A stretch of DNA of 59,621 nt, taken from Phycisphaerae bacterium (GTDB lineage Bacteria > Planctomycetota > Phycisphaerae > Phycisphaerales > SM1A02). The stretch lies in assembly GCA_002722935.1 (NCBI GenBank), contig PBMX01000005.1, positions 1 to 59,621 on the forward strand, written 5' to 3'. The notes below the pieces were generated by a model. The model was not told where the DNA came from and made no database searches. It saw only the letters and a program-made list of their open reading frames with translations. A program made the position numbers and the translations under genes. This document shows, in pieces, positions 35,569-44,550 of the stretch. Every line of letters starts with the position of its first letter. Position 1 is the stretch's first letter.

Positions 35569-36555
35569 ATGATCCACCTCCCATGCGGTATTCCCGGCCA
35601 CGTCGTTCCCCGACCTCTTCGAGCCCGGGGTGGCCTCGTCCACAACACGCGTCTGTTGCTCTTCCTGGCCTGCTCGATGGCGATTCTCTTCGTGGTCTCC
35701 GGGTGCGGCACGAACCAGGGAAGCAGGATGAAACCCGAGGCGGTCCGCGACTCCGTCACCATCCATGCACCGGGAGAGGACGCGATCACATGGGAAGAGT
35801 TCATCGATGCCGCGGGCCGCGCGGACGTCGTCGTGCTCGGGGAGATGCATGATGATCACGTAGGACACCTCGTTCAACGAGCCGTCGTCGAGGACCTGGT
35901 ATCCCGTTCATCGAATGTCGTGGTGGCCATGGAAATGCTTGAACGGGATGAACAGATTCTCGTGGACGACTATCGCGACGGTCTCATCAGTGCCGAGGTG
36001 TTCGCAAGCAGGACCGGTTCCTCCGCGTGGGCGGGTGAAGGAAGCTGGGTCGACTGGTACCAGCCAATCATCGATGCCGCACACGCAGGAGGAGGAAGGG
36101 TGATCGCGGCGAACGCGCCGAGGCGATATGTGCGAGTCGCCAGACAGGATGGATGGGAACGCCTTGCGGAACTCCCCGATGAACGGAGGATGTTCGTCGA
36201 GTGGCCCGATCCACCTATCCGGGGTGACTACTACGAACGGTTTCGCGGCCTGATGAACGATCATGGTGAAGATGAGGAGATGGACGAGATCGCCGACTCG
36301 TTCTTCCGGTCCCAGCAGACCTGGGATGCCACGATGGCTGGATCCGTCGCCATGCACCACCCAAGGGGTGGAACAACCATTCTTCTCGTGGGGCAGTTCC
36401 ACTCGAACAATGACGGGGGGACGGTGCAGATGCTGCGGCGCCTGATGCCCCGGGCATCGATCCTCGTCGTATGTCTCAGAGCTGATCAGGATGATCCGCC
36501 CGACGACCCTCCACCAGCCGACCTGGTCGTAGAAACCTGGACCGAGGCGCGTTGA
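35569..36555 (+). CDS. ChaN-family haem-binding lipoprotein
   Basis: A 328-aa member of the ChaN/Cofac_haem_bdg family, implicated in haem or iron uptake. An N-terminal signal (LLLFLACSMAILFVVSGC) ends in a lipobox. The family core follows: DVVVLGEMHDDHVGHLVQRAV, VVVAMEMLERDEQ, and the haem-facing IAANAPRRYVR and MHHPRGGTTILLVGQFHSN. The start is ATG 35569. The last 70 bp overlap antisense with the end of the Sua5/TsaC gene, where the tail is low-complexity (DPPDDPPPAD). Confidence 0.85.
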   Translation: MIHLPCGIPGHVVPRPLRARGGLVHNTRLLLFLACSMAILFVVSGCGTNQGSRMKPEAVRDSVTIHAPGEDAITWEEFIDAAGRADVVVLGEMHDDHVGHLVQRAVVEDLVSRSSNVVVAMEMLERDEQILVDDYRDGLISAEVFASRTGSSAWAGEGSWVDWYQPIIDAAHAGGGRVIAANAPRRYVRVARQDGWERLAELPDERRMFVEWPDPPIRGDYYERFRGLMNDHGEDEEMDEIADSFFRSQQTWDATMAGSVAMHHPRGGTTILLVGQFHSNNDGGTVQMLRRLMPRASILVVCLRADQDDPPDDPPPADLVVETWTEAR

Positions 36556-37508
36556 AGCCGGTCGCGGATGGCGTCCCACTCGACGCCATCGGGTGGTCGT
36601 TGAAATAGGATCCTGTCCGGCCCGGTTTCATCGAGCGTGCGAAGGGATGAATAGAGAGCCTTGGCGCAGGTGTTGGGATCGGGATCGAGGATGATGACGT
36701 TCCCGGCGGGCGCCGTTCCTCCAAGCAGAATCGCTCCGACATGTTCATCAGTCGTCTCCAGCCGCTTCTCTATCGAGGCCCGGTCGAGTAGTTCCAGTGG
36801 CGCGTGGGTGGCGTAGTGTGATGCAGTGGTTCCCGGCGAAGCCCCCTGCACTTCGGTGGGGTGAAATGTCGCCACTTCCATGACCTCGGCCAGGTCATCA
36901 CTGGTGAGAACCCCGGGTCGAAGAATCCGCGGGTCGGAACCCGAAAGATCAAGGACTGTCGATTCAATTCCGACGTCACAGGTTCCACCATCGAGAATGA
37001 GGAGGTCATCCGCCTCCTGCACATCCCTGTAGTCCATGAGGACATGATCGGCGCATGTGGGAGACACTGCCCCGGACCGGTTGGCGGATGGTGCTGAAAC
37101 CGGGCCTCCGAACCGCTCAAGGAGAGATCGTGCAACCGGGTGCGATGGACATCGAACCGCAAGAGTCGAACGTCCTCCTGAGGCGATTGAAGGTACCGAT
37201 TCATGACGACGGAGGATGAGCGTCAAGGGGCCGGGCCAGAAACGATCTGCGAGATCGGCACAAAGATCGTTCCAGCCGTGGACGATGCTGCTGGCTTCCG
37301 TGGCACCGGTGACATGGGCAATGAGCGGGTTGTCGCCCGGCCTTCCCTTGAGCCTGTAGATCTTCTCGATCGCCACCATGTCGACCGTGGATCCAGCCAG
37401 GCCGTACACGGTTTCAGTCGGCAGTACGACCAGGTCGCCACGCGCAAGTCGATCAGCAGCGGCCTGGAGAGCTTCGTCACCTGGCTGGACGATGCGGGGA
37501 CCGGTCAT
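36486..37508 (-). CDS. Threonylcarbamoyl-AMP synthase, Sua5/YwlC/TsaC family
   Basis: A 340-aa enzyme that makes threonylcarbamoyl-AMP from Thr, bicarbonate and ATP for the t6A37 modification of ANN-decoding tRNAs. Key motifs are LPTETVYGLAGSTVD, KIYRLKGRPGDNPLI (KxR) and SAPSANRSGAVSPT (SxN). The length and the C-terminal region (SHYATHAPLELLDR onward) match the two-domain Sua5 form rather than short TsaC. Its ATG overlaps the stop of the TolC-family gene (ATGA), and its 3' end overlaps chaN antisense by 70 bp. Confidence 0.94.
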   Translation of the reverse strand: MTGPRIVQPGDEALQAAADRLARGDLVVLPTETVYGLAGSTVDMVAIEKIYRLKGRPGDNPLIAHVTGATEASSIVHGWNDLCADLADRFWPGPLTLILRRHESVPSIASGGRSTLAVRCPSHPVARSLLERFGGPVSAPSANRSGAVSPTCADHVLMDYRDVQEADDLLILDGGTCDVGIESTVLDLSGSDPRILRPGVLTSDDLAEVMEVATFHPTEVQGASPGTTASHYATHAPLELLDRASIEKRLETTDEHVGAILLGGTAPAGNVIILDPDPNTCAKALYSSLRTLDETGPDRILFQRPPDGVEWDAIRDRLQRASVQVSTTRSAGGGSSGGSS

Positions 37509-39328
37509 CGGGTTGGCGGGGAGTCGGGTTCCAGGACGGATCCCCAGCTTGAATGTTCATCAAGCATCTCGATGCCGATCTGGTGCATGTCGAGAATGAT
37601 CCCCATCGACTGGTACAGTTCGGCGACCGACGTGTTGTAACTCACGATGGCCTGGAACTCATTCGACCTGGCGGTCGCCAACTGCGCCTGTGTCGAGAAG
37701 AGCAGGTTCAGGAATGTCGGGGTCAGGCTTGCCAGGGTGTCCCGCTCCACCTCCAGGGCACGGAGGGATTCAGCCGTCGCAAGCCTGGCCGTCCGTGTGG
37801 AGGAGATGAGTTCGGCGTTGTCCATCACCTCTCGCAGGTTCGTCTTCACATCGAGAATGGTCGCCTGGATCGCCCGGCGATAATCGATCATCGAGGCGGA
37901 TCGTTCCAGTCTGGCCTGCCTGTACCCCGCTTCGGCCGCCCGGTTGCCGAGTGGATACTGGAATGCGAGCCCCAGGACGTAGGAGATGAAATCTCCACCA
38001 TAGGTTCGATCCATGCCCTGTCCGAATTCGTCGGACATGCCCGTCGTGGTCACCTGAGCCTGAAAATCCAGTTCAGGCAACCTCGCGTTGTCGGCGACCA
38101 GTTCATTTATCCGAGCGATGTCGATCTGGAAGATCGAATTGCGGACATCGGGACGCATCGAAATCGCCGTGAGCAGTGATTCCCTGAAATCGATCTCGAT
38201 CGGTGTATTCACCATTTCATCGATCGGAGCGAGAACCGTTTCGCCTGCAAGTGGATACCTCGGATCGTTCATGAGCACCTTCAACTGGTCTGACGCCTCC
38301 TTGACCGCCTGTTGAAAGTTGATGACATCCGATGCCCGTTGTTCGACTGTCGCCACCGCCTGCGCCCAGTCGGCGAGGCTTGCATCGAAGTTTCGTCGGC
38401 GATCGATCATGTCCCGCAGTTCGACACTTGCTTCGACAAGCCACTCCTGGATGGCGAGGCTTCTCCAGGCGAAGGCGAGGTTCCAGTAGGCCGTCTCGGT
38501 CGCGGTCACGGTATCGATGAGTTCCTGACGAAGTGTTTCGATCGACTCCTGTTCCACCTTCCTGGCGATCGCGACCTGGGCAAGTGTGACCTTGTCGCCA
38601 AACCCCCTGAGAAGTGGTTGGGAGAAATCGAGACTCAGGGAAGGTTGCCAGTAGGGATTCGGGGAGAAGGTGAACCCGGACGAGGAATTGTCCTGATACT
38701 GGAAATCATGGCTGACGGACACCTCGCCATCGGTAGTCAAGGCCTTGCTCAGGCTGACCTGAGCATCGTTGTTCCTGATGCTTGTCGCGGTCGGGTTCAG
38801 GTCGACCGGCGAGGACCCCCCTGTGATGTTGTTGAGGGCCGCGATGCTGGATGTCTGGTTCGGGGTTCTGGTCTTGGTGAAGGTGTAACCTGCTCCAAGG
38901 ACGACGTCGAAGACTGCTTCCGCCTGGATGACTTCCTCTCGCTGGATTGCCGGTTGAAGCCTTGCGGATTGAAGGTTCAGGTTGTTCAGAAGCGATGCGG
39001 AGACCGCATCCTGCAGGACCAGAGGTATCTGCCGCTGGGGATCTCCATGGAGATCCATTCCCAGGTCCAGGTCGATGTCCGACCCCTCTGGAACCGGTGT
39101 CAGCCCCTCGAGTTCCTCCAGTCGATGGGACAATGCCCGCTCGACCTCGCTCGAACGAGGCTCAGTACCGATTTCAGTCTGCCATGTGTTGACCGTCGAC
39201 AGTTCCCTGTCGATGACGCCCTGGAGGTGGGTATCGAGGACCGGGCCCGCCGAGGGGCTGTCCAGGGGGGAACTGCAGCCTGGAATGACCAGCAGCAGCA
39301 GTGGTATTGACTTCAGTCCAGTCCTCAT
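37505..39328 (-). CDS. TolC-family outer membrane efflux lipoprotein
   Basis: A 607-aa outer-membrane channel of the OEP/TolC family. The signal ends in VIPGC, a probable lipobox. The long paired helices with repeated heptads are visible (TDGEVSVSHDFQYQD, LRQELIDTVTATETAYWNLAFAWRSLAIQ, SMIDYRRAIQATILDVKTNLREVM), ending in SLTPTFLNLLFSTQAQLATARSNEFQ and LYQSMGI. The ATG at 39328 has CGGAGG four bases upstream. No RND pump or adaptor genes lie nearby, so its partner is unknown. It is coupled to the Sua5 gene. Confidence 0.88.
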   Translation of the reverse strand: MRTGLKSIPLLLLVIPGCSSPLDSPSAGPVLDTHLQGVIDRELSTVNTWQTEIGTEPRSSEVERALSHRLEELEGLTPVPEGSDIDLDLGMDLHGDPQRQIPLVLQDAVSASLLNNLNLQSARLQPAIQREEVIQAEAVFDVVLGAGYTFTKTRTPNQTSSIAALNNITGGSSPVDLNPTATSIRNNDAQVSLSKALTTDGEVSVSHDFQYQDNSSSGFTFSPNPYWQPSLSLDFSQPLLRGFGDKVTLAQVAIARKVEQESIETLRQELIDTVTATETAYWNLAFAWRSLAIQEWLVEASVELRDMIDRRRNFDASLADWAQAVATVEQRASDVINFQQAVKEASDQLKVLMNDPRYPLAGETVLAPIDEMVNTPIEIDFRESLLTAISMRPDVRNSIFQIDIARINELVADNARLPELDFQAQVTTTGMSDEFGQGMDRTYGGDFISYVLGLAFQYPLGNRAAEAGYRQARLERSASMIDYRRAIQATILDVKTNLREVMDNAELISSTRTARLATAESLRALEVERDTLASLTPTFLNLLFSTQAQLATARSNEFQAIVSYNTSVAELYQSMGIILDMHQIGIEMLDEHSSWGSVLEPDSPPTR

Positions 39329-39504
39329 CAGACCTCCGGATCGACCTCGTGGAAAGGTGGGACACGGTACCACGTCATGAATGGGGTTGCATGGTTGCTT
39401 GCCTGTGGGGTCAACTGCCGATAGTCTTAATGAGGCCTCGCAGGATGCGATGGATGCGATCCAGGGGCCCATATACACGAAGCCTGTGGCACAAGGAGGT
39501 TCCC

Positions 39505-40896
39505 ATGGTTCGTCGCTCGACAGTATTCATCTCATGTTCCCTCGTGGCTCTTGCAGCCTCCGCTGTTGCTGCGGAAACGGCCTGGTACACCGTCACCGGT
39601 GAGGATGTCCATGTCCGCTGTGGAGCAGACAGCAGTTACTACGCTTTCACCACGGTTGAAACGGGGAGCCGTGTGCTCGTCAAGGGTGAAAAGTTGAACT
39701 GGGCCCGGGTCGTGGCGACTGGATCGAATTTCGAAGATGCATGGGGATACGTCAAGTACCCCGCGTCTGAAACCGGTCGGTTCACGGTTTCGGCCGATGG
39801 TTCCACCGGAAACACGATGGGAGCCACTCCCGTTCTCGCACCGAACATGAATGCCGACGACCTTGCCCACTCCTGGCGCCAGTTGTGCATTCTTCCACGA
39901 GGTGAATCGCTCACGATCCTCGAAACCTCCACGGTTCAGGAAGATGGCCTGCATGCCGTGCCACACACCGTTCACAAGGTACTCCTGCCGGAACAGGCCG
40001 AAGGTTGGATCAACATGGCCGACCTCGAAGCCGTCATCAACGAGCCTGTGACCACTGAAAGGGAAGAACTGGACAGGACACCGGAAATGCTCGGGGAAAC
40101 GCCGGTTGAAGAGACCCTTCTGATGGAAGCCGTTGATGAAGTGGTGATTGAATCCACGAACGACGATGTCGCCAGCAACAGTGGGCCTGAAGCAGGTGAG
40201 ATGGTGTGGAACATGCCGAGTGCAACGGGTGATGATTTCATCGACTCGATCTTCGTTGAATGGATCAATCACGCCCAGGAGGAGGAGATCCTTGAGAACA
40301 TCGAGGAGGAGATGATGGCCGAGGCCATGGAACTCGATGTGGTTGAAGTCGAATTGACCCGACTCCAGCAACTCGAGTTGACCTATGAAGGAATGGCGAT
40401 CGCCGACCTTGATGAGGAGGAAATAGTCTGTCTTCACGAGGAGTACCTGGTCGCAGCCGAGGAGGAGGAGGACCCTGTCCGCGCCGAGTTCGCCCGGATG
40501 AGGGCGAGGCAGATCGAGATCTACGCCACCCTCGTCGAACAGAATGGAACAATCGGCGGTCTTGTGGAACAGATCGACAACTCGACCCGGATGGCTGGTG
40601 AACGTGAACTTGCAATCGCGAATACCGGGGATTACGAGGTGGTAGGTCGACTGGAGGCTTCAGCCGTCTTCGATGGGTCCGAGCGGCCCAAGCTCTACCG
40701 GATTCGTGACTCGAAGACGGGTCGTACCATCGCATACCTGCGACCGGAAGAGATGGCGATCGCTTCGACGATGCTGGGCCAGCATGTCGGAATCATGGGC
40801 CTGCTCTCCTATGACCCCGCCCTGGAGGTGAACATCGTCCAGGCGGCCCGGGTCGACCTCCTTGCTTCCAACACGGCGCACGTATCGGTAGACTGA
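39505..40896 (+). CDS. Secreted SH3-like domain protein with acidic helical middle
   Basis: A 463-aa exported protein. After the signal peptide (STVFISCSLVALAASAVAA) comes a bacterial SH3-like domain (TAWYTVTGEDVHVRCGADSS, then SRVLVKGEKLNWARVVA). A strongly acidic, low-complexity helical stretch follows (HAQEEEILENIEEEMMAEAM, EEEEDPVRAEFARMRARQIE), and then a short C-terminal beta domain (LYRIRDSKTGRTIAYLRP, GQHVGIMGLLSYDPAL). AAGGAGG five bases before the ATG is a very good ribosome-binding site. The SH3 domain suggests peptidoglycan or surface binding. The exact role is unknown. Confidence 0.85.
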   Translation: MVRRSTVFISCSLVALAASAVAAETAWYTVTGEDVHVRCGADSSYYAFTTVETGSRVLVKGEKLNWARVVATGSNFEDAWGYVKYPASETGRFTVSADGSTGNTMGATPVLAPNMNADDLAHSWRQLCILPRGESLTILETSTVQEDGLHAVPHTVHKVLLPEQAEGWINMADLEAVINEPVTTEREELDRTPEMLGETPVEETLLMEAVDEVVIESTNDDVASNSGPEAGEMVWNMPSATGDDFIDSIFVEWINHAQEEEILENIEEEMMAEAMELDVVEVELTRLQQLELTYEGMAIADLDEEEIVCLHEEYLVAAEEEEDPVRAEFARMRARQIEIYATLVEQNGTIGGLVEQIDNSTRMAGERELAIANTGDYEVVGRLEASAVFDGSERPKLYRIRDSKTGRTIAYLRPEEMAIASTMLGQHVGIMGLLSYDPALEVNIVQAARVDLLASNTAHVSVD

Positions 40897-40916
40897 TTGG
40901 ACAGCGGTTGATCGCT

Positions 40917-40989
40917 GGGGCATTAGCTCAATTGGGAGAGCGCCGCCTTTGCAAGGCGGAGGTTATCGGTTCGAGCCCGATATGCTCCA
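40917..40989 (+). tRNA. tRNA-Ala (anticodon TGC)
   Basis: A 73-nt cloverleaf. The acceptor stem GGGGCAT pairs with ATGCTCC (one G-U pair). The anticodon stem CCGCC/GGCGG closes loop TTTGCAA with anticodon TGC at 40950-40952. The T arm contains GGTTCGAGCCC. The discriminator is A and CCA is not encoded. It lies 20 bp after the SH3-domain gene. Confidence 0.96.
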
Positions 40990-41021
40990 TTGAAGGATTG
41001 ATTTCCTGAATGGAGGGTGGA

Positions 41022-41171
41022 ATGGACAAGGCGGCTCGAAGATCGTGGGTGATTCTCGGCATCATCTTCGCGGTGTTCATGGTCGGCCTGTTCATGGTGT
41101 CCTTCTGGGGTGGGCCATACCAGTCGGACAGTTCCTGGCGGCATGAAGAGCCTCCAGCCTTTCCCGGGTAG
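41022..41171 (+). CDS. Small single-pass membrane protein (49 aa)
   Basis: A short open frame behind a good ribosome-binding site (GGAGGG at 41012-41017, spacing 4). It starts at ATG and ends at TAG, giving 49 codons: a basic N-terminus (MDKAARRSW), one hydrophobic helix (VILGIIFAVFMVGLFMVSFW), and a short, polar, Trp-containing tail (DSSWRHEEPPAFPG). The layout is typical of a real small membrane protein. It lies between tRNA-Ala and the convergent rsmJ gene, whose stop is 11 bp away. No homologue is known to me. The tail could be external. Confidence 0.55.
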   Translation: MDKAARRSWVILGIIFAVFMVGLFMVSFWGGPYQSDSSWRHEEPPAFPG

Positions 41172-41181
41172 TTCCAGGTTT

Positions 41182-41955
41182 TCAACCGGATCCATCGCGA
41201 AGGTATACGTCGTACCGGACCTGTTTCCCGGAAATACTGTGTGTCGGCTCCATCCCGAGGAACTCGGCGCCGTCCGCTCTCTTGACCACGACTCGTTTCG
41301 CAACATTGATGGCCATGGTGAGAAGTTCCTCTGCATCGGAATCATGCCCGACGATTCGACGCAGGATCTGCGCCGGTTTTCTCGGGAGCGCTTTGGGTGG
41401 TTTCTTCGGATTGAACATCGGATCCATGTAGATGACGGTTGGTGGTGGATCCAGGCCCGGAATGGTCTCAAGTGCATCAGCCTGTACGACCCGGAGGCGA
41501 CCACCCAGTGCTTTGTTCATCCTGGGATCGATGATGGCTCGTTCCAGAGCCTCCTGGAGCAGTACCTGGACCAGGGGAGACCGTTCAATGGCAAGAACGT
41601 CATATCCCATGCAGGCGAGCAGGGCTGCATCATGTCCGAACCCGGCGGTCGCATCCACGACCAACCCGTTCGCGGAACCCATCGATCGGGCCAGGGGTTG
41701 TGATTTCGACAGGTTGCCTCCCCCCACCCGTGTATCGATGGTGGTGAAATCGACCCTGTTGCCTCTTCGAACACAGTCGTGATCCCAGAGTTCGATGGCG
41801 TCTTCCAGAAGAACAAGGCGAAATGAATCTCGGGGCGGTCTTCCCGGCCTGAGCACCTCGACACCGAGCATTCGCGCCAGAGTCCGTGCCTCATCGCTCC
41901 GCGATGCAACCCGTGTTTCGACTCCCTGCAATCCAGGCACCCCTGCTTCGACCAT
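41182..41955 (-). CDS. rsmJ: 16S rRNA (guanine-1516 N2)-methyltransferase, RsmJ family
   Basis: A 257-aa SAM-dependent methyltransferase. The core matches RsmJ: VVDATAGFGHDAALLACMG (SAM-binding motif I), LAIERSPLVQVLLQEAL, the family-specific VIYMDPMFNPKKPPKALPRK in place of the usual catalytic motif, then VVVKRADGAEFL and SISGKQVRYDVY. RsmJ methylates G1516 in 16S rRNA. The ATG at 41955 lies 20 bp from the divergent Dabb-family gene. Function is assigned by motif resemblance. Confidence 0.88.
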   Translation of the reverse strand: MVEAGVPGLQGVETRVASRSDEARTLARMLGVEVLRPGRPPRDSFRLVLLEDAIELWDHDCVRRGNRVDFTTIDTRVGGGNLSKSQPLARSMGSANGLVVDATAGFGHDAALLACMGYDVLAIERSPLVQVLLQEALERAIIDPRMNKALGGRLRVVQADALETIPGLDPPPTVIYMDPMFNPKKPPKALPRKPAQILRRIVGHDSDAEELLTMAINVAKRVVVKRADGAEFLGMEPTHSISGKQVRYDVYLRDGSG

Positions 41956-41975
41956 GGATGTACTCTACACCGGTC

Positions 41976-42362
41976 ATGCGACCGACAACACTGATCCTGA
42001 TCCTGCTCATGGTTCTTCCATCCTGCGCGAGCGGAAGACAAAATCCACCAAGGCCCGCGGTGATCAATCACGTCGTCTTCTTCAAGTTGATCGAGGTGGA
42101 GGATGTCGAACTTCTCCAGGTGGAATGTGACAGGGATATCGCCTCGATCCCCGGGGTCGTCTCCTACTGGTGTGGTCGTCATGGAGATTTCGGTCGGTCA
42201 ACCGTTGATGGTGAGTACGACCTCGGTCTCTATGTCGGGTTCAACTCCGCTTCCGACTACGCTGCATACGTCGATCACCCGAATCACGTTGCGCTTGTGA
42301 AGAAGTGGAAGCCGAGGTTCGAGTGGATCCGGGTGCACGATATCGTGGATGAATCTCCCTGA
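41976..42362 (+). CDS. Dabb-family (stress-responsive A/B barrel) lipoprotein
   Basis: A 128-aa protein. A short signal (RPTTLILILLMVLPSC) ends in a lipobox, so it is likely anchored to a membrane. The rest is the dimeric A/B barrel domain: VINHVVFFKLIEVEDVELLQ, IPGVVSYWCGRHGD, YDLGLYVGFNSASDYAAYVDHPNHV. Most Dabb proteins are cytoplasmic, so export is uncommon. The ligand is unknown. It diverges from rsmJ and is followed by a methyltransferase gene after 29 bp. Confidence 0.85.
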   Translation: MRPTTLILILLMVLPSCASGRQNPPRPAVINHVVFFKLIEVEDVELLQVECDRDIASIPGVVSYWCGRHGDFGRSTVDGEYDLGLYVGFNSASDYAAYVDHPNHVALVKKWKPRFEWIRVHDIVDESP

Positions 42363-42391
42363 AACATGGGTGTCGGCTACACTGTGCGGCC

Positions 42392-43234
42392 ATGTCAAGA
42401 CGACCGACAAAGAAGAAAAAAGGCAAAAAGGGCAGGGGTTGGATGACCGCAAAGAAGGCGGATGTCCTCGATCTCTACGAGCGATCGGTGCAGGAACCCG
42501 AAAGTGAGATCGATGTCATTGACCAGATTTGGCAGGAGCAGCGTGGGCGGTTGGCGAGTTCGATGCGTGAGGATTTCTGTGGAACAGCCGCCATCGCCGT
42601 GGAGTGGGTCAAGAGACGTGAAGACAACACATCCACAGGTGTCGATCTCGACAAGGCCACCCTTGATTGGATCAGGTCGCGGTTGCCGGATCGTCTTGAT
42701 GAACGACAAAACTCCCGCCTGGAGCTCATAGAGGGTGATGTCCTCGCCTGCTCCACTGATCCCGTCGACATGACGTTGGCGACCAACTTCAGTTATTTCA
42801 TCTTCAAGACGAGGGAGGAGGTCCTGAACTATTTCAGGATCGTCCATGCCGGGCTCGTCGAGGACGGCCTGTTCATTCTCGATGCCTATGGGGGGAGTGA
42901 TTCCTACCTGGAGATGACCGAGGACCGTGATCTTGATGGGTTCATCTACACCTGGGACCAGCACTTCTATGATCCCGTGACAAGTGATGTGGTCAACCAC
43001 ATCCACTTCAAGTTCCCGGATGGAACCAAGATCAAGAAGGCCTTCACCTACGAGTGGAGACTCTGGACCCTCCCTGAAATCAAGGAACTTCTCATCGAGG
43101 CCGGGTTCCAGAAGGCTGTGGTCTACTGGGAGGGAACCGAGGACGATACGGGTGAGGGTGATGGAAACTGGGCCGAGTCCGAGCGGGGTGAGGCCTGCGA
43201 GGGGTGGGTCGCCTACATCGTCGGGATACGGTGA
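42392..43234 (+). CDS. Class I SAM-dependent methyltransferase of unknown substrate
   Basis: A 280-aa methyltransferase with a strongly basic start (RRPTKKKKGKKGRG) suggestive of nucleic acid or ribosome contact. Motif I is REDFCGTAAIAVEWV, motif II is TGVDLDKATLDWI, and MTLATNFSYFIF occupies the motif IV position, followed by VEDGLFILDAYGG. The C-terminus ends WVAYIVGIR. The substrate cannot be inferred; the acidic loop EGTEDDTGEGDG is unusual. The next gene starts 10 bp downstream, so the pair is likely cotranscribed. Confidence 0.85.
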   Translation: MSRRPTKKKKGKKGRGWMTAKKADVLDLYERSVQEPESEIDVIDQIWQEQRGRLASSMREDFCGTAAIAVEWVKRREDNTSTGVDLDKATLDWIRSRLPDRLDERQNSRLELIEGDVLACSTDPVDMTLATNFSYFIFKTREEVLNYFRIVHAGLVEDGLFILDAYGGSDSYLEMTEDRDLDGFIYTWDQHFYDPVTSDVVNHIHFKFPDGTKIKKAFTYEWRLWTLPEIKELLIEAGFQKAVVYWEGTEDDTGEGDGNWAESERGEACEGWVAYIVGIR

Positions 43235-43244
43235 GGATCCGACC

Positions 43245-44231
43245 ATGACCCTGATCGATGGAATCGAAGTCGACACCGCATTGGTGGAGCAACTTGGTCT
43301 ATCGCTCGAAGATGTCGTATCGATCTTCGATCGCCAACTCCAGGGTGAACACCCTCCCATCAACGAGCTTTGTGGGCGGATCGAGGAATACAGGGGGAAG
43401 ATGCTTCGCCCGACCCTCGTTCTTCTTTCCGGTCTCGTCGTCGAAGGGGGTCGGTTGGGGAATGAGCACAGTGTTGCGGCAGCGGTCGTGGAGATGATCC
43501 ACATGGCCACCCTTGTGCATGATGATGTGCTTGACGAAGCCGAGATGCGGAGACGGGGTCGGACGATCAACAGCCTTCATGGAAACGAAATGGCGGTCAT
43601 GCTCGGTGACTACCTGATCTCGAACGCCTTCCACCTCTGCTCGACCCTTGAACAACCATGGGTCTCCCTGGAACTTGGATCCGTGACGAATACTCTTTGT
43701 GAGGGTGAGTTGATCCAGTTGTTCAACAGGAACAACACCTGCCTGGACCTGGCCACATACATGACCATCGTCGAGAAGAAGACGGCATCCCTGATCGGGG
43801 CGTCCTGTCGGCTTGGATCGAAACTGTCCGGTTCAAGTGAGGATGTCGCGGGATGCCTCGAGCGGTTCGGAAGAAAGAGTGGGGTTGCATTCCAGATCAC
43901 GGATGATGTGCTCGACCTGACCGGGGAACAGGAGGTCGTGGGCAAATCCGTTGGCAGGGATCTTGAGAAGGGAAAACTGACCCTTCCCATGATCCTCGGG
44001 CTCGGTCATGCCGAGGATGTGGTCCAGGAGGCCACCAGGGTGAAGATCGATGCAAGGGACCTGGTCGGTCTCAGGGCCGTACTTGATGAATCCGGGAGCA
44101 TCGAGCAGTCGATCGGAATCGCCTCAAAACTGGTATCGGAGGCGAAGGCTGAACTTGCCGGTCTCCCTGAATCACCGTCGAGGGAAATGCTCTGCATGCT
44201 TGCCGATGGAATTCTCGATCGTAAATTCTGA
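43245..44231 (+). CDS. Polyprenyl diphosphate synthase
   Basis: A 328-aa trans-isoprenyl diphosphate synthase, which elongates allylic diphosphates with IPP to give side chains for quinones. The first aspartate-rich motif is MIHMATLVHDDVLDEAEMRR (DDxxD) and the second FQITDDVLDLTG; GKMLRPTLVLLSG precedes the first and GKSVGRDLEKGKLTLPMI follows the second. The ATG is preceded by GAGG 8-9 bases upstream. A longer open frame from 42984 is spurious because it runs inside the methyltransferase gene. Chain length (octaprenyl or heptaprenyl) cannot be determined by eye. Confidence 0.93.
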   Translation: MTLIDGIEVDTALVEQLGLSLEDVVSIFDRQLQGEHPPINELCGRIEEYRGKMLRPTLVLLSGLVVEGGRLGNEHSVAAAVVEMIHMATLVHDDVLDEAEMRRRGRTINSLHGNEMAVMLGDYLISNAFHLCSTLEQPWVSLELGSVTNTLCEGELIQLFNRNNTCLDLATYMTIVEKKTASLIGASCRLGSKLSGSSEDVAGCLERFGRKSGVAFQITDDVLDLTGEQEVVGKSVGRDLEKGKLTLPMILGLGHAEDVVQEATRVKIDARDLVGLRAVLDESGSIEQSIGIASKLVSEAKAELAGLPESPSREMLCMLADGILDRKF

Positions 44232-44237
44232 AATCGA

Positions 44238-44546
44238 TCAGGCTGCCTTGCCCTGGTTGCACAGGGTGAGAAGGTGATCGATTCGTTCGATGCACCCGTT
44301 GACCCTGGCCACGGCGGTTTCCTGTGTCGCATCGAGAATCGGGATCGATGAGATGATCGTTTCACGCTCATCGGAGGACACACACCCCTCATCGATGATC
44401 CGTTCCACATGTGAAACATCGACCTGGTCCCAGGTGGTGAGCCACCTCTGGAGACGGATCACCTGATTGTCCACCAGTTCATCGAGAATGTGGAGAATCG
44501 CATCCGGTCGATTTCCCCCCGAGATGTATCCATGTTCTCTCGTCAT
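44238..44546 (-). CDS. Small helical hypothetical protein (102 aa)
   Basis: An open frame that converges on the polyprenyl synthase gene with 6 bp between stops. From the ATG at 44546 it encodes 102 aa, almost all helical (AILHILDELVDNQVIRLQRW, ETAVARVNGCIERIDHLLTLC). There is no signal peptide and no family I recognise. An upstream start at 44657 would add a basic, disordered extension that crosses an inverted repeat. The ribosome-binding site is weak (GGGAAC). It may be a small regulatory or binding protein. Confidence 0.55.
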   Translation of the reverse strand: MTREHGYISGGNRPDAILHILDELVDNQVIRLQRWLTTWDQVDVSHVERIIDEGCVSSDERETIISSIPILDATQETAVARVNGCIERIDHLLTLCNQGKAA

Positions 44547-44550
44547 GTTC

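Noticed and set aside
38312-39310. A 332-aa plus-strand ORF opposite the TolC-family gene
   Set aside because: The TolC-like frame has a lipobox, long helical repeats and a good ribosome-binding site. The opposite frame has none.
40923-41504. Minus-strand ORF that ends inside the tRNA-Ala gene
   Set aside because: The C-terminal peptide YRARTDNLRLAKAALSQLS is the familiar false translation of an antisense tRNA; rsmJ is the true gene.
42395-43570. A 391-aa minus-strand ORF opposite a methyltransferase
   Set aside because: It spans two conserved plus-strand genes in antisense and has no recognisable domain.
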